The notes below the pieces were generated by a model, which saw only the letters and a list, made by a program, of their open reading frames with translations, did no database searches and was not told where the DNA came from. The position numbers and the translations under genes are program-made. A stretch of DNA of 64,000 nucleotides from Candidatus Thorarchaeota archaeon (GTDB lineage: Archaea; Asgardarchaeota; Thorarchaeia; Thorarchaeales; Thorarchaeaceae). Location of the stretch: NCBI GenBank assembly GCA_004524445.1, contig SDNP01000004.1, positions 39,596 through 103,595 of the forward strand, written 5' to 3'. Below, piece after piece: positions 1 through 9,083 of the stretch (position 1 is its first letter; the number at the start of each line of letters is the position of its first letter).

Positions 1-1
1 A

Positions 2-817
2 TGGATTGGAAAACATCACATAAGGGTCCTCGACGCATTCATCGGTATGGGTTATGACAAAAGTACCAGTACCCGTTGTGGCTTTGATAATTCCAGTTTC
101 AATTGTTCCAGTTCCCAAGGCGGAACATTGCTGGTCGCCACTTCCCATTACGACAGTAGTTCCTTTGGCAAGTCCAGTCGCTTTCGATGCTAGATCAGTT
201 ATTTGACCTAACGTGGTTCCGGGTTCAACAATATCAACGAGCTTATCTCTATTGATGTTCGTCTTTTCGAGCAATTCCTCAGACCATTCTAAGGTGTCAT
301 GATCAATAGGACCAAAACGTGCGTTTGCAGGTTCACTCACCATCCTTTCACAGAGCCGATAATTGATATAAGCGTCAAGATGGATGAATTTGTCAGCCTC
401 TTTGTACAATTTCGGACGCTCATCCATAAACCACATTATTTTGTTTACGCTTTTCCGCGGTCCAATTTGCTCAGCTAGTTCCTTGCTTCGTTCACTGGAT
501 CGGTTATCTACCCAAGTCACAGTGGGCGCAAGTGGATTGCCGTTCCCATCTACTGGTGTAATGCAATCACGTGTTGTTGTGACTATCGTTGCAAAGACAG
601 AGTTTGCCCCACCATGATATCCCGTCAGCGCCCTCTGCATGGTATTGCAGGCGGTTCTCCAAAAGGTTTCGGAGAGCTGTTCATGTGTTCCAACATCGCG
701 TGGTTTCGTGGGATATTCCTCATATGCCTTGCTTAGTTCCTTACCTTCTTCATTCATGAGCACTGATCGTGCGCCAGTGGTACCAATATCGAATACTGCG
801 AAAACCCTGTCTGTCAT
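2..817 (-). CDS. FGGY-family carbohydrate kinase, C-terminus cut by window edge
   Basis: Translation from ATG 817 gives 272 residues that run off the left edge. The N-terminus has the ATP-binding phosphate-1 motif FDIGTTGARS of the FGGY (xylulokinase/glycerol kinase) fold. Further on are TTTRDCITPVD, a TWVDNRS motif, and GSGDQQCSALGTG, which matches the second phosphate-binding region. The family phosphorylates sugars or polyols with ATP in the cytoplasm. The substrate cannot be told from this part. Reading continues open to position 2 with no stop. The gene is divergent from the metallohydrolase at 1247, with a 430 bp gap between them. Confidence 0.88.
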   Translation of the reverse strand, partial: MTDRVFAVFDIGTTGARSVLMNEEGKELSKAYEEYPTKPRDVGTHEQLSETFWRTACNTMQRALTGYHGGANSVFATIVTTTRDCITPVDGNGNPLAPTVTWVDNRSSERSKELAEQIGPRKSVNKIMWFMDERPKLYKEADKFIHLDAYINYRLCERMVSEPANARFGPIDHDTLEWSEELLEKTNINRDKLVDIVEPGTTLGQITDLASKATGLAKGTTVVMGSGDQQCSALGTGTIETGIIKATTGTGTFVITHTDECVEDPYVMFSNP

Positions 818-1246
818 GATATACCACCTGATTTGTTACTAAAATCAGTACTCATGGTGCAATATGAATAATCTGTTTTTCAAAGCTGCAGGACCTTGGC
901 ATGGTTGAATATCATGTCATTGTTGGCTCTTGGCCATTTCCCATCGAGAAGAAGACCAGAAAATACAATACCATACTATAACGGAGTCGTATGAGGTTTG
1001 AGCGTGAAATATCAACAGAAAGGAGATCCATCCTTTGAGTCCCTTAGAAAGCAGGTGATTGAGAAAGCCACGGATTTTGAAAGACAACAAAAAGGCGTTG
1101 CCGCTGCTCTTTGGTTCAAGTAATGTTATGGGAGAACCGATTAAGGCGAACAGAATTCTATTAAAAGGCTTCGAGCAATATCCAGATTAATTAAGCAACT
1201 GGAAGAATAACGACACACAGCTTCGACTCATCTGTGAGGCACAATT
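818..1246. other. Intergenic region between divergent genes
   Basis: No convincing gene lies in this 430 bp gap between the divergent sugar kinase and MBL hydrolase. A 39-codon frame starts with GTG at 1004 and ends with TAA at 1121-1123; it encodes a charged peptide ending AAALWFK. Its start lacks a clear ribosome binding site, so it may be chance or a remnant. The stretch should also carry the promoters of both flanking genes. A GAGG ribosome binding site lies about 8 bases before ATG 1247. Confidence 0.4.
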
Positions 1247-2179
1247 ATGCTGCAGGACTACCCGATTCATTCTGAGATACAAGAGAATATCTATCTTCTC
1301 CGTGGGAAGAATGCGTCCCGCTTTCCTCAGGCAAACTCAATACTCATTGATGACGAGTTGCTCACCCTCATAGATGCTGGAACACACATTGATCATATCG
1401 AGCATGCATTGAGGGATATTGGTCATTCGCTTCTTGATATCGACCAAATTGTGCTTACACACTTCCATATAGATCATAAAGGTCACGCTGAACAAATTCG
1501 GCAGGTCTCTGATTGTGAAGTAATTTGTCATCCGCTTGCTGAGGAGGGAATTGCTACATTTGAGGGAATGGTCGACTACTACGGGATTAAGGGGCACAAA
1601 TTCTTCCCCGAGTGGAATGACCTCCTTAGTTCCTTTTTGCCTCATATTCGCTCAAACTATAAGGTGACCGGGCATTTTGAAGATCGAAGACCGATTGATT
1701 GTGGAAGTATACAATTAATGCCGATCTACACCCCGGGGCACACTATTGACCACACCGTAATGGGTATTGGCGGGTATGATGTGATGCTGCTGGTTGATAT
1801 AGATTTAACGTCATTTGGACCGTGGTACGGTAATGCAGTTAGTGATATCCAAGATTTCAAGAAATCTATGGAAACTATTATCGAATTGGAGCCCACGACC
1901 GGAATAAGCAGTCATCTTCTTGAGCCAGTCAGTGGTCAATTGGACGCTAGACTGAATACATATCTTGATGAATTTGACCAGAGGGAAAATCGCATCCTCG
2001 AATACATAAGAAGTGGAAAGAAGACAATCCAAGACTTGGCGAATAAACCCACTATTTATCCAAGATTCCCAAACAAAGCGTATCGAATTTTTGAGGAATT
2101 TATGATAAGAAAACACATAGAAGATATGGAGAGAAGAAACATTCTCAGCGTCTGCGACGGCAAACTATCAGTTCATTAG
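1247..2179 (+). CDS. MBL-fold metallohydrolase
   Basis: 310-residue soluble protein with the metallo-beta-lactamase fold signature LTHFHIDHKGH near residue 73, which supplies the HxHxDH metal ligands. Further ligands are plausible in the TPGHTIDHTV region near residue 165 and at VDID near 186. The C-terminal part after residue 230 (LDEFDQRENRILEYI) is helical, with a winged-helix-like end, as in family members related to glyoxalase II and lactamase-like hydrolases. Members hydrolyse thioesters, lactones or phosphodiesters with two bound metals; the substrate here is unknown. The gene is single and convergent with the enoyl-CoA hydratase downstream. Confidence 0.85.
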   Translation: MLQDYPIHSEIQENIYLLRGKNASRFPQANSILIDDELLTLIDAGTHIDHIEHALRDIGHSLLDIDQIVLTHFHIDHKGHAEQIRQVSDCEVICHPLAEEGIATFEGMVDYYGIKGHKFFPEWNDLLSSFLPHIRSNYKVTGHFEDRRPIDCGSIQLMPIYTPGHTIDHTVMGIGGYDVMLLVDIDLTSFGPWYGNAVSDIQDFKKSMETIIELEPTTGISSHLLEPVSGQLDARLNTYLDEFDQRENRILEYIRSGKKTIQDLANKPTIYPRFPNKAYRIFEEFMIRKHIEDMERRNILSVCDGKLSVH

Positions 2180-2181
2180 GA

Positions 2182-2232
2182 TGTGAGCAATCTCACACAG
2201 AGCGAGTGAGCGGCAAGTAGCACCACTCACTC
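2182..2232. terminator. Two inverted repeats between convergent genes
   Basis: Directly after the MBL stop, TGTGAG (2182-2187) pairs with CTCACA (2192-2197) around a 4-base loop. A second pair, GAGTGAG (2204-2210) and CTCACTC (2226-2232), has a 15-base loop. No long T run follows, so a termination role is a guess from position between two convergent genes. Confidence 0.35.
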
Positions 2233-2253
2233 TACGGATGCAGTAAGGATTGA

Positions 2254-3054
2254 TTACTTGTGTGAGAAGTCAGGGTCTCGTTTTGAGAGGAACGCATCTA
2301 CTCCTTCTTCTTTGTCTTCTGTATCGAAGACCTCAGTAAAAAGATCAACCTCTAATTCAAGATTCTTGCCAACGGGCAAAACCCATGCCGCATTCAATGA
2401 CTTCTTGGCAAGTTTAATCGCAACTCCCGGCTTCTTGGCTAAATCCTGAGCAAGACCAGCAGTTTCTTCTCTCAATCTTTCTACTGATTCGAATACTTCA
2501 TTTACCAGTCCCAAACGCTTGGCCTCTTCAGCGATGATTTGCTCCCCAGTAAACACCAATTCTTTAGCCATCCCAAGACCGACCAGCCGAGGCAGCCGTA
2601 CAGTACCACCAAATCCAGGAATAATCCCGAGATTTATCTCAGGCTGTCCAAAGCGGGCGTTAGTCGAAGCATACCGAATGTCGCATGCCATAGCAATTTC
2701 ACAACCGCCTCCTAAAGCGAATCCATTAACACAAGCTATCACAGGCTTTGTCATGGATTCTATTTCGGTGCAAAGGTCTTGACCAGCTTGAGCCAAGGGA
2801 CGTACTGTCTTCGAATCCTTATCCCGGAATTCATTGATATCTGCCCCAGCTGCAAAAGCCTTTTCTCCAGCACCAGTAAGGATGATTACTCTAATCGTAT
2901 CATCATCTTCTGCCTTTTTCATGGCATTTCTCAATTCTTGGACAACAAAGGTGTTCAGCGCATTGTATTTCTGGGGTCTGTTAATCGTGATTGTTGCAAT
3001 TGACCCATCAACACTGTAGAGGACTTCATTCTCTGACAATTCATTCTCCTCCAT
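2254..3054 (-). CDS. Enoyl-CoA hydratase/isomerase family protein
   Basis: 266 residues, the normal length of a crotonase. The oxyanion-hole and CoA region AFAAGADINEF lies near residue 68. GGGCEIAMACD (catalytic Glu) and GQPEINLGIIPGFGG (second catalytic Glu) follow near 115 and 138. The family hydrates trans-2-enoyl-CoA to 3-hydroxyacyl-CoA, a step of beta-oxidation. ATG 3054 has no ribosome site before it, but GGAGGAG lies just inside the frame, six bases before an in-frame TTG at 3039. Translation may therefore begin at residue 6. A second hydratase gene is at 12879-13691. Confidence 0.93.
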   Translation of the reverse strand: MEENELSENEVLYSVDGSIATITINRPQKYNALNTFVVQELRNAMKKAEDDDTIRVIILTGAGEKAFAAGADINEFRDKDSKTVRPLAQAGQDLCTEIESMTKPVIACVNGFALGGGCEIAMACDIRYASTNARFGQPEINLGIIPGFGGTVRLPRLVGLGMAKELVFTGEQIIAEEAKRLGLVNEVFESVERLREETAGLAQDLAKKPGVAIKLAKKSLNAAWVLPVGKNLELEVDLFTEVFDTEDKEEGVDAFLSKRDPDFSHK

Positions 3055-3211
3055 ATTACTGACCCCGACTTGTTACTTCCACTAAATAAGCATTCTCAAG
3101 TGCATCGAAACATGATGAACGGAAAAATTCTGATATAGGATGGCACCCTCTAACCTTATTTAGTAGGAATGCCGCTCGGTTTTATGAAAACGGTGTAGCG
3201 GTGCGAGAAAT

Positions 3212-3550
3212 ATGCGGAATCTGAGAACTGACGCTTTGAGAAAATCCTTACTCGCAATGAAAAATTCATTAATCAGTTCTTATGAACTAAAGACTGCAAT
3301 TCGCGAAGAGAGTCTTTTTGAAAGAGCCTGGAAAAGAGAAGAGCCAGACTATTTGATATTCTCAGATTATCGCAGAAATGAAGGAAGACGCAGAATCCTT
3401 GATGCCGCAGAAATCATTGATGGAGCATTAGAACAGCTGGAAAGTTGCGATCAAATGGCAGCCTCAAAGCTTTATTTGCAGACGCTAAACGCAGTCGCGC
3501 TACTCACTAAATGGGCGGGCATTCTTGAATCTAGTGTTAGAGAATCCTAA
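3212..3550 (+). CDS. Hypothetical helical protein, 112 aa
   Basis: The predicted protein is highly charged and mostly helical (LRKSLLAMKNSLISSYELK near the N-terminus, ALEQLESC and YLQTLNAVALLTKW near the C-terminus). It has no signal peptide, membrane segment or metal motif. I recognise no family. It sits alone between the divergent enoyl-CoA hydratase and the convergent DUF35 gene. Amphipathic periodicity and normal codon use make it more likely than not to be real. Confidence 0.55.
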   Translation: MRNLRTDALRKSLLAMKNSLISSYELKTAIREESLFERAWKREEPDYLIFSDYRRNEGRRRILDAAEIIDGALEQLESCDQMAASKLYLQTLNAVALLTKWAGILESSVRES

Positions 3551-3587
3551 AAAAGAAGATTGGGAGGGGAAAAAACCCCTCATCGTT

Positions 3588-4004
3588 CTATACAAGCCAC
3601 TTATAGGTAATTTTGTGCTTATCGATTGTTTCGAATGCGAGCTTCAAGTCCATGCCAACTTCAGGTTGAGACATGAGATTCGTGATATGAGCTGTCAGTC
3701 GACAGCCAGATGGAAATTCACCAATTCCTACGACGTAGGGCGCCTTTGATGCCAAGCTTGCTGGAGCAAAATCCACGATAACATATGACCGTAATTTCGC
3801 CTCTCGCTCGGTGAATTCTTCAAGTTCACATATACTCAGGTCCTTCTGGCAGTGCTCCCGTGGCGGGAGATATTCTGCCCCACACTCTGGACAGACGCTT
3901 TTCATTAGCCGCTCTTCATCGAGGGCTTCTAGAAAGTCTTGCATGAACGGAGTTACTGCTTTGTCGGTCGCATATCCGAGATAGAGTTCTTTTTCTTCTG
4001 CCAT
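3588..4004 (-). CDS. DUF35 OB-fold/zinc-ribbon protein, thiolase partner
   Basis: The protein has an N-terminal rubredoxin-like zinc ribbon (CPECGAEYLPPREHC near residue 35) and a C-terminal OB-fold (PYVVGIGEFPSGCRLTAHI), the layout of the DUF35 family. In archaea these proteins pair with thiolases and bridge thiolase and HMG-CoA synthase for CoA channelling. The gene follows the thiolase on the same strand. ATG 4013 overlaps the thiolase end by 7 bases but touches the GAGGGG ribosome site; ATG 4004 has a 9-base spacing and is preferred. No HMG-CoA synthase gene is seen in the window. Confidence 0.88.
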   Translation of the reverse strand: MAEEKELYLGYATDKAVTPFMQDFLEALDEERLMKSVCPECGAEYLPPREHCQKDLSICELEEFTEREAKLRSYVIVDFAPASLASKAPYVVGIGEFPSGCRLTAHITNLMSQPEVGMDLKLAFETIDKHKITYKWLV

Positions 4005-4006
4005 GT

Positions 4007-5173
4007 TTACCATCCCCTCTCAAAGATAAAGACGTTCACAAATTGCCCTGATTGACCAACATTGTGGGCGAGCCCCAACTGAATATCGTCAATCTGTCTC
4101 GATTGTTCCTCTGCTTCGCCTCGCATCTGCTTGAGAATCTCATAAGTCATAGAAACCCCTGTTGCACCCAACGGATGACCTTTACTCTTCAGTCCACCGT
4201 CGCAGTTAACCGGAATCTTGCCGTCGTGGTAGACCTCCTTGTTCTCAATAAGTTCGCGACCCTTACCGGGCTCAGCAAATCCAAGGTCTTCGTATGCAAT
4301 TAATTCAGCGATGGTAAAGCAATCATGGACCTGTGCCATGTCGATATCCTCGGGCCCAACTCCTGCCATCTCGTATGCGGCCTTGCCAGCCCTCACTGCT
4401 CCAGGTATTGATGTAAGTGAGTCACGATCCTGTACCATCATTGCTGATGCGCCAGCACCGATGCCCTTAATCCACATAGGTTCATCGGTGAATTCCTTGA
4501 CTCTGTCCTCGGCAGCAATAACGCATGCTGCAGCACCATCAGAGATAAGGCTACAATCGTAAAGATTCAACGGTCTTGCGATGGGTACCGAGTTATGCGC
4601 TTCTTCAAGAGTGACTTCACGCGGTAGATGAGCCTTCGGATTCTGAGCACCATAATGATGCGACTTGACTGCAATTTTGGATAGGACTTCATGCGGCAAG
4701 TCATATTCATACATGTATCTTGATGCCATCAGAGCATAGAAGGCGGGGAATGATATGCCATATGGGTACTCCCATCGCATATCGCCTGCCTGTGACATAT
4801 ATTCGGTTGCGGTTGCTGATGAAACGCGGTTCATCTGCTCAACCCCGACCACCAGCATAACATCGTATAATCCTGCTGCAACCATTCCCCAGGCCGCTCT
4901 TAGTGAGGCGGTTCCTGTTGTACAAGCAGACTCGACTCTTAAGTGAGGTTTATCATCTATTCCGAGATAGTCAGCAATCAATGCAGACCCGGCGCCTTGC
5001 CCAGTAAACTGAGAAGCAGCATAAGATAGGATTGATGCATCAATTCTATCTTGCGTTATGCCTTCCTCATAGATAGGTCTATAGGCCTCTGCACAGAGTT
5101 CTCTCATTGTTGCATCAAAGCGTTTTCCGAATTTGGCGTGGCCCGCGGCCACTACTGCAACTTTTCTAGCCAT
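4007..5173 (-). CDS. Thiolase family protein (SCP-x/acetyl-CoA acetyltransferase-like)
   Basis: 388-residue thiolase of the SCP-x-like archaeal type. The nucleophilic cysteine is in VESACTTGTASLR near residue 84. The C-terminal NCDGGLKSKGHPLGATG carries the active-site His, and DMAQVHDCFTIAELIAYEDLGF carries the family-specific His/Cys region. It cleaves or condenses acyl-CoA with acetyl-CoA. A GGAGG ribosome site lies 7 bases before ATG 5173. The downstream DUF35 gene is translationally coupled, so the two products probably form one complex for beta-oxidation or acetoacetyl-CoA formation. Confidence 0.92.
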   Translation of the reverse strand: MARKVAVVAAGHAKFGKRFDATMRELCAEAYRPIYEEGITQDRIDASILSYAASQFTGQGAGSALIADYLGIDDKPHLRVESACTTGTASLRAAWGMVAAGLYDVMLVVGVEQMNRVSSATATEYMSQAGDMRWEYPYGISFPAFYALMASRYMYEYDLPHEVLSKIAVKSHHYGAQNPKAHLPREVTLEEAHNSVPIARPLNLYDCSLISDGAAACVIAAEDRVKEFTDEPMWIKGIGAGASAMMVQDRDSLTSIPGAVRAGKAAYEMAGVGPEDIDMAQVHDCFTIAELIAYEDLGFAEPGKGRELIENKEVYHDGKIPVNCDGGLKSKGHPLGATGVSMTYEILKQMRGEAEEQSRQIDDIQLGLAHNVGQSGQFVNVFIFERGW

Positions 5174-5425
5174 TTCATTTCCTCCATGGGAGAATTCTGT
5201 TCGATAACACAGCTCCCAATGTGTTTGGTTAATTTATGCAACATCAGGCATCCTGTCTTAAGGCTGTCGGAATCGTGAGGATGAACGAAAAGCGCAGTTC
5301 CTATTTTTAATTTATCAGGCATTGCACAAATTCCTGCAATTATGGTGGTTTTGTCGTATAGTAGGTTTTATTGACTGCCAGAGCTTAGTATTTACTGCAA
5401 TTCAGCTAAGGATGAGAGACATGAA

Positions 5426-6673
5426 ATGAGTACATCAAAAGAGAAGATTTGGAAAAAAATAGATAAAGAACATGATGAAATTCTTAAACTGGCTGGTGAT
5501 TTAATCAGATTCCCCAGTGAGAACCCTCCTGGAGACATGACTGAGATTGCCGATTTTGTTGTTGAGTATCTATCGGATTATGGATTGGATTGTGAAACCC
5601 ATGAACCAGAATCTGGCGTGATCAACATTTTGTGCAAACTTGGATCTGGCAAAGAAAAACGCCTGGTTTTGAATGGTCACCTCGACGTTGTGCCTGTTGG
5701 TGACAAAGACGATTGGAGCTTTCCACCGTTCAGTGGGGAGGTGAAGGATGGCTTTCTCCTCGGTCGCGGTGCAAGCGACATGAAAGGAGGAGATACGGGT
5801 ATCATCAGCGCGATGAGGCTTCTTGTTGATTATGAAGATGAGTTGGATGGTACTGTTACGCTCACGCTTGTTCCCGACGAGGAAACCATGGGAGAATTGG
5901 GGACAGGATGGATTTTGGATGAGAAACTGGTAGACCCAACTGCATGTGTGATTGCAGAACCAACCGACCTACCTCTGATAGATATTGGACAGAAGGGAGC
6001 TTACTGGGGAAAAGTCGTTGTTAAAGGCACACCAATTCATGGTAGTCTTTCACCATATAAAGGAGATAGTGCAATTCGAAAAGCCTGCAAAGTCATGGAA
6101 AAAATGTTCGATATCACCAAAGTCAACGTCGAGGCTCCGGAGGATATCAAGAAGGTTATTGAGGAATCTAAGCCTTTGATTGAAGACTTGATTGGCGAGG
6201 AAGGTGTTGGCATAATCCTGAGTTCACCCACGCTCAATATCGGGATAATAAGAGGAGGCAATAAGGTCAATATTGTTCCTGATAGATGTGAACTCGAATT
6301 CGATATGCGATTGCCTATTGGTTTTGATGTCAGCAAAGCATCCGGGCATATGGAAGAAATCTTGAAGGACTTTGGTGAAGACGCAGTGCTCGATATTGGC
6401 ACAGCGATTGACCCCAATTATACAGCCCCTGATGCCCCAATAGTCACATCGACAATGGAGAATGTTGAGAAGGTTCTTGGCAGAGAGCCTCGAATATTCA
6501 CACAATGGGCTTCAAGTGATGCAAGGCATTTCAGAAATCGAGGAATTGACACAGTACATTATGGACCAGCGATAATCGAGGGTATTCACGGAATCGATGA
6601 AAAGGTAAAAGCGGATGATGTCGTACAGGCAACCAAAGTATACACTGGAGTCGTCCTTGACTACCTTTCCTAA
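5426..6673 (+). CDS. M20-family peptidase/deacylase (ArgE/DapE-like)
   Basis: 415-residue cytoplasmic zinc amidohydrolase. LVLNGHLDVVPVG near residue 79 has the first metal His and the HxD motif. GRGASDMKGG near residue 112 gives the bridging Asp, and VPDEETMGELGTGW near 151 gives the catalytic Glu-Glu. The terminal HGIDEKV supplies the last His. Members remove acyl groups from amino acids or cleave dipeptides. A GGATGAG ribosome site precedes ATG 5426. It is convergent with the AroM/DUF1177/racemase operon, so a shared role in handling amino-acid derivatives is possible but unproven. Confidence 0.9.
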   Translation: MSTSKEKIWKKIDKEHDEILKLAGDLIRFPSENPPGDMTEIADFVVEYLSDYGLDCETHEPESGVINILCKLGSGKEKRLVLNGHLDVVPVGDKDDWSFPPFSGEVKDGFLLGRGASDMKGGDTGIISAMRLLVDYEDELDGTVTLTLVPDEETMGELGTGWILDEKLVDPTACVIAEPTDLPLIDIGQKGAYWGKVVVKGTPIHGSLSPYKGDSAIRKACKVMEKMFDITKVNVEAPEDIKKVIEESKPLIEDLIGEEGVGIILSSPTLNIGIIRGGNKVNIVPDRCELEFDMRLPIGFDVSKASGHMEEILKDFGEDAVLDIGTAIDPNYTAPDAPIVTSTMENVEKVLGREPRIFTQWASSDARHFRNRGIDTVHYGPAIIEGIHGIDEKVKADDVVQATKVYTGVVLDYLS

Positions 6674-6720
6674 ACTGTCTTGATACTTCATCATGTTAGA
6701 GAGCTCAAATGGGTATCCAC

Positions 6721-7389
6721 TCAGAGGAGCTCTCTGATAACCCTAGCAAGGATAGTACGTGACAGAAGAGCTGGCACGCCAACCTCTCTCTTCATGAAAT
6801 CACTCAGCTCATCACTGTACCCGATGCAATCGAGTGCAATAAGGTCGACGCCTTCATTCCGAAATCGTTCTGCAATTCTCTCAATTTCATTCATATCTTG
6901 TTCTTGATAGGGGGAGAGATCTTGGACAAATACTTCAAGATTTTCACGTTTCCATTTCTCAGTCACAACTTTCTTCTGCTCGGGATTGGGTATCAAAACG
7001 CCTAATTTACCTGATTGAAGAATGCCCTCCAATAATTGCCCCATTAATTCCGATGGTTTTAGCATAATCTTCTTTGATTGGAGTTCAGGAAACTCGCCAG
7101 TGCAGAGAATCGCGATAAAGTCAACTTCTGGCTCCAAATTCTGGATACATTGATTCATTTTTCCAACTATCTTGGAATGACCCAATTTTACTTCTGTCCC
7201 ATCTGTCAATCGTGTGACAAGTAGCTCTTCCCCGGGAGAGGGCTCCAAGGCTCTTATTTCCTCCAGCGAGAGGTCATCAAGGGCACCACAGTGGATAGTT
7301 TCAATACTGGAGCCAAGAATAGGTTCTACATCTGTCATCACATCAGTTCGTGGTGATTGTCCAATAGTTATCATTGCGACCTTTTTCAT
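6721..7389 (-). CDS. AroM-like protein
   Basis: 222 residues matching the AroM family: N-terminal ITIGQSPRTDVM, then AILCTGEFP near residue 115 and LIALDCIGYSDEL near 187. The fold is related to Asp/Glu racemases, with two cysteines (C117, C189 region) placed like that family's catalytic pair. AroM's biochemical function is not established. It is the last gene of a run reading racemase, DUF1177, AroM, each separated by fewer than 30 bases; GAGGAC precedes the ATG. Confidence 0.85.
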   Translation of the reverse strand: MKKVAMITIGQSPRTDVMTDVEPILGSSIETIHCGALDDLSLEEIRALEPSPGEELLVTRLTDGTEVKLGHSKIVGKMNQCIQNLEPEVDFIAILCTGEFPELQSKKIMLKPSELMGQLLEGILQSGKLGVLIPNPEQKKVVTEKWKRENLEVFVQDLSPYQEQDMNEIERIAERFRNEGVDLIALDCIGYSDELSDFMKREVGVPALLSRTILARVIRELL

Positions 7390-7413
7390 TTGCTTGTCCT
7401 CTCTCTTTGTTGG

Positions 7414-8346
7414 TCACATTTTCCGAAGTTTTGAAGCCATCTCTCCATATCTATTCAGCAGAATATCGAGTTCATCTTCCCTATAGAATTTGCAGATTCC
7501 GCTGGTATAATCTCTCGCTACTTCGACGCAGAATCGTGCTGCACCCTCCAATCCGTTTACATAGTTAGCTCCTCCCCCACTACCAGGAACCGGTAGAGTG
7601 GCTGTGGTTGCCACCCCTACAAGAGGAGCCGAGGACATGACCCAAGGCTGCATTATGGAGTTGATATGATAAACATCGTTTCCATAAGGGGTAATATCTT
7701 GCATAGTTATTGGGGCGACAGCAGCCGCTTTGCCTGTCACTCGCTCGTAAATGTTGATTATATCATCACTTACCTTCAGAATCCAGCCATCTTTTACAGT
7801 AGGAGTTATTGCAAATCCTTCAGTTTTGATGACGCGATTTCCTTTTGTCGCGTCAACTGATAGAATAGCATCCATTCTGTCATCAACGAGCTCGCTCAAT
7901 ACATCCATGATGGGGACGGGGGAGATCATAAATGGAACTGGATCATGGGGTAATGTCGGGGCATCTGGTGCAACATGAGTTGTGACTATGACATCGCCCT
8001 CGAGTACATCACCTCTTTTGGCGGATGTTGCCAGCTTCATAGCATCAGCCAAGGCAACAATCGCTCCATCTGCATCAGAAACCAAACCAAGCACCTCGGG
8101 TCGAGCTCCAATACCACCTAATTGCCCCACAATGCCAAGTGTTGGAGCATCCCCACCACTTTCCCCACCATTTTTTCCGGGGATGAGAACTTTCACTACA
8201 TCTGTTTTTCCCTTATCACCCTCAAGGCGGGTTATGTCTATGTTCTCAACTCCAAATGGAACTAAGAATTCCTTAACTGCTTCGCCATCTATTTCCGGGT
8301 GGTCAATTAGATCCATGATTTCGATAATTTGTTTCATACATGACAT
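7414..8346 (-). CDS. DUF1177 family protein
   Basis: 310 residues that I recognise as DUF1177 from the start MKQIIEIMDLIDHPEIDG and the conserved blocks GGDAPTLGIVGQLGGIG, VTTHVAPDAPTLPHDPVPFM and the C-terminal GGGANYVNGLEG. The function is unknown. In bacteria, from memory, DUF1177 genes occur beside OPT-type transporters, AroM and hydantoin/Asp-Glu racemases. Here the same partners lie beside an ECF importer. The start is ATG 8346: the GGAG in the end of the racemase gene is 6 bases upstream, so the two genes are coupled. Confidence 0.83.
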   Translation of the reverse strand: MSCMKQIIEIMDLIDHPEIDGEAVKEFLVPFGVENIDITRLEGDKGKTDVVKVLIPGKNGGESGGDAPTLGIVGQLGGIGARPEVLGLVSDADGAIVALADAMKLATSAKRGDVLEGDVIVTTHVAPDAPTLPHDPVPFMISPVPIMDVLSELVDDRMDAILSVDATKGNRVIKTEGFAITPTVKDGWILKVSDDIINIYERVTGKAAAVAPITMQDITPYGNDVYHINSIMQPWVMSSAPLVGVATTATLPVPGSGGGANYVNGLEGAARFCVEVARDYTSGICKFYREDELDILLNRYGEMASKLRKM

Positions 8347-8352
8347 GACATT

Positions 8353-9033
8353 TCATTCTCCGTTCTGAATTTGATTTCCTCGCGCTGCATAGTAGGTAAC
8401 TAGTCCCGATGAAATAACGGGGTCCACAACCGGTATATGCAATTCATTCCGGATTCTGGGTGCTAATCGTGCAGTTGAGAGACCCGTACAAGCTAAGAGA
8501 ATTACCCTAGCATGATTATCATCAACTAATTTTCGTGCCAAATCGATATACTTGTTTAGTGATTTATTGATATCAAGTGTCGTTTCAACATCTTCGGGCT
8601 TCAGGTAACTCCAAGTGGTTCGGCCCAATGCATCAGCGACCACTCCTGGTACCTTCTCATCTATTCCGAGAATACCGATAGGAAATCCCAGCGACCTAGC
8701 TACATAGGCAGAGGTCCTTCCGGCTCCAACAACCGGAATCTCAAGCTTTTCTTGGAGCTCAGATACTCCAGGGTCTGCTGCACAGCTCACAAATAGAGCA
8801 TTCAAATCTTCATTTTTGACCATTCGATTAGCAGTTTCAATGACGTAAGGGATTGCGCGAGCTTCTTCTTCTTCATTCGGAATCCCACTTGGAAAACCAT
8901 CAATTCTATCAGTGACCATCTGCAATTTAGGGTCTCGAACATATTCGGAGATTATCCGAGCATGTGTTCTGAGGAAATCCCAGTCATCTGTCGTGACGAC
9001 GCGAATAACTCCAATCTTTAATTTCGATGCCAT
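8353..9033 (-). CDS. Asp/Glu/hydantoin racemase family protein
   Basis: 226 residues with the duplicated Asp/Glu racemase fold. The two catalytic cysteines are visible: FVSCAADPG near residue 83 and LLACTGLSTARLAPR near residue 179. Cofactor-independent enzymes of this family racemise amino acids or hydantoins by a two-base cysteine mechanism. It is followed without a gap by DUF1177 and AroM. It lies 50 bases after the stop of EcfT on the same strand, suggesting one transcript with the importer. The substrate is unknown. Confidence 0.86.
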   Translation of the reverse strand: MASKLKIGVIRVVTTDDWDFLRTHARIISEYVRDPKLQMVTDRIDGFPSGIPNEEEEARAIPYVIETANRMVKNEDLNALFVSCAADPGVSELQEKLEIPVVGAGRTSAYVARSLGFPIGILGIDEKVPGVVADALGRTTWSYLKPEDVETTLDINKSLNKYIDLARKLVDDNHARVILLACTGLSTARLAPRIRNELHIPVVDPVISSGLVTYYAARGNQIQNGE

Positions 9034-9083
9034 TTTCCTGTATCATCCTTTGAAGCTTGCAAGGCTGATAGCCCAGCAAGTCC

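Noticed and set aside
384-842. Plus-strand frames opposite the sugar kinase
   Set aside because: They are antisense to a clear FGGY kinase and show no domain.
1004-1123. 39-codon GTG-start frame
   Set aside because: No ribosome site, no homology seen and short; noted only as possible remnant.
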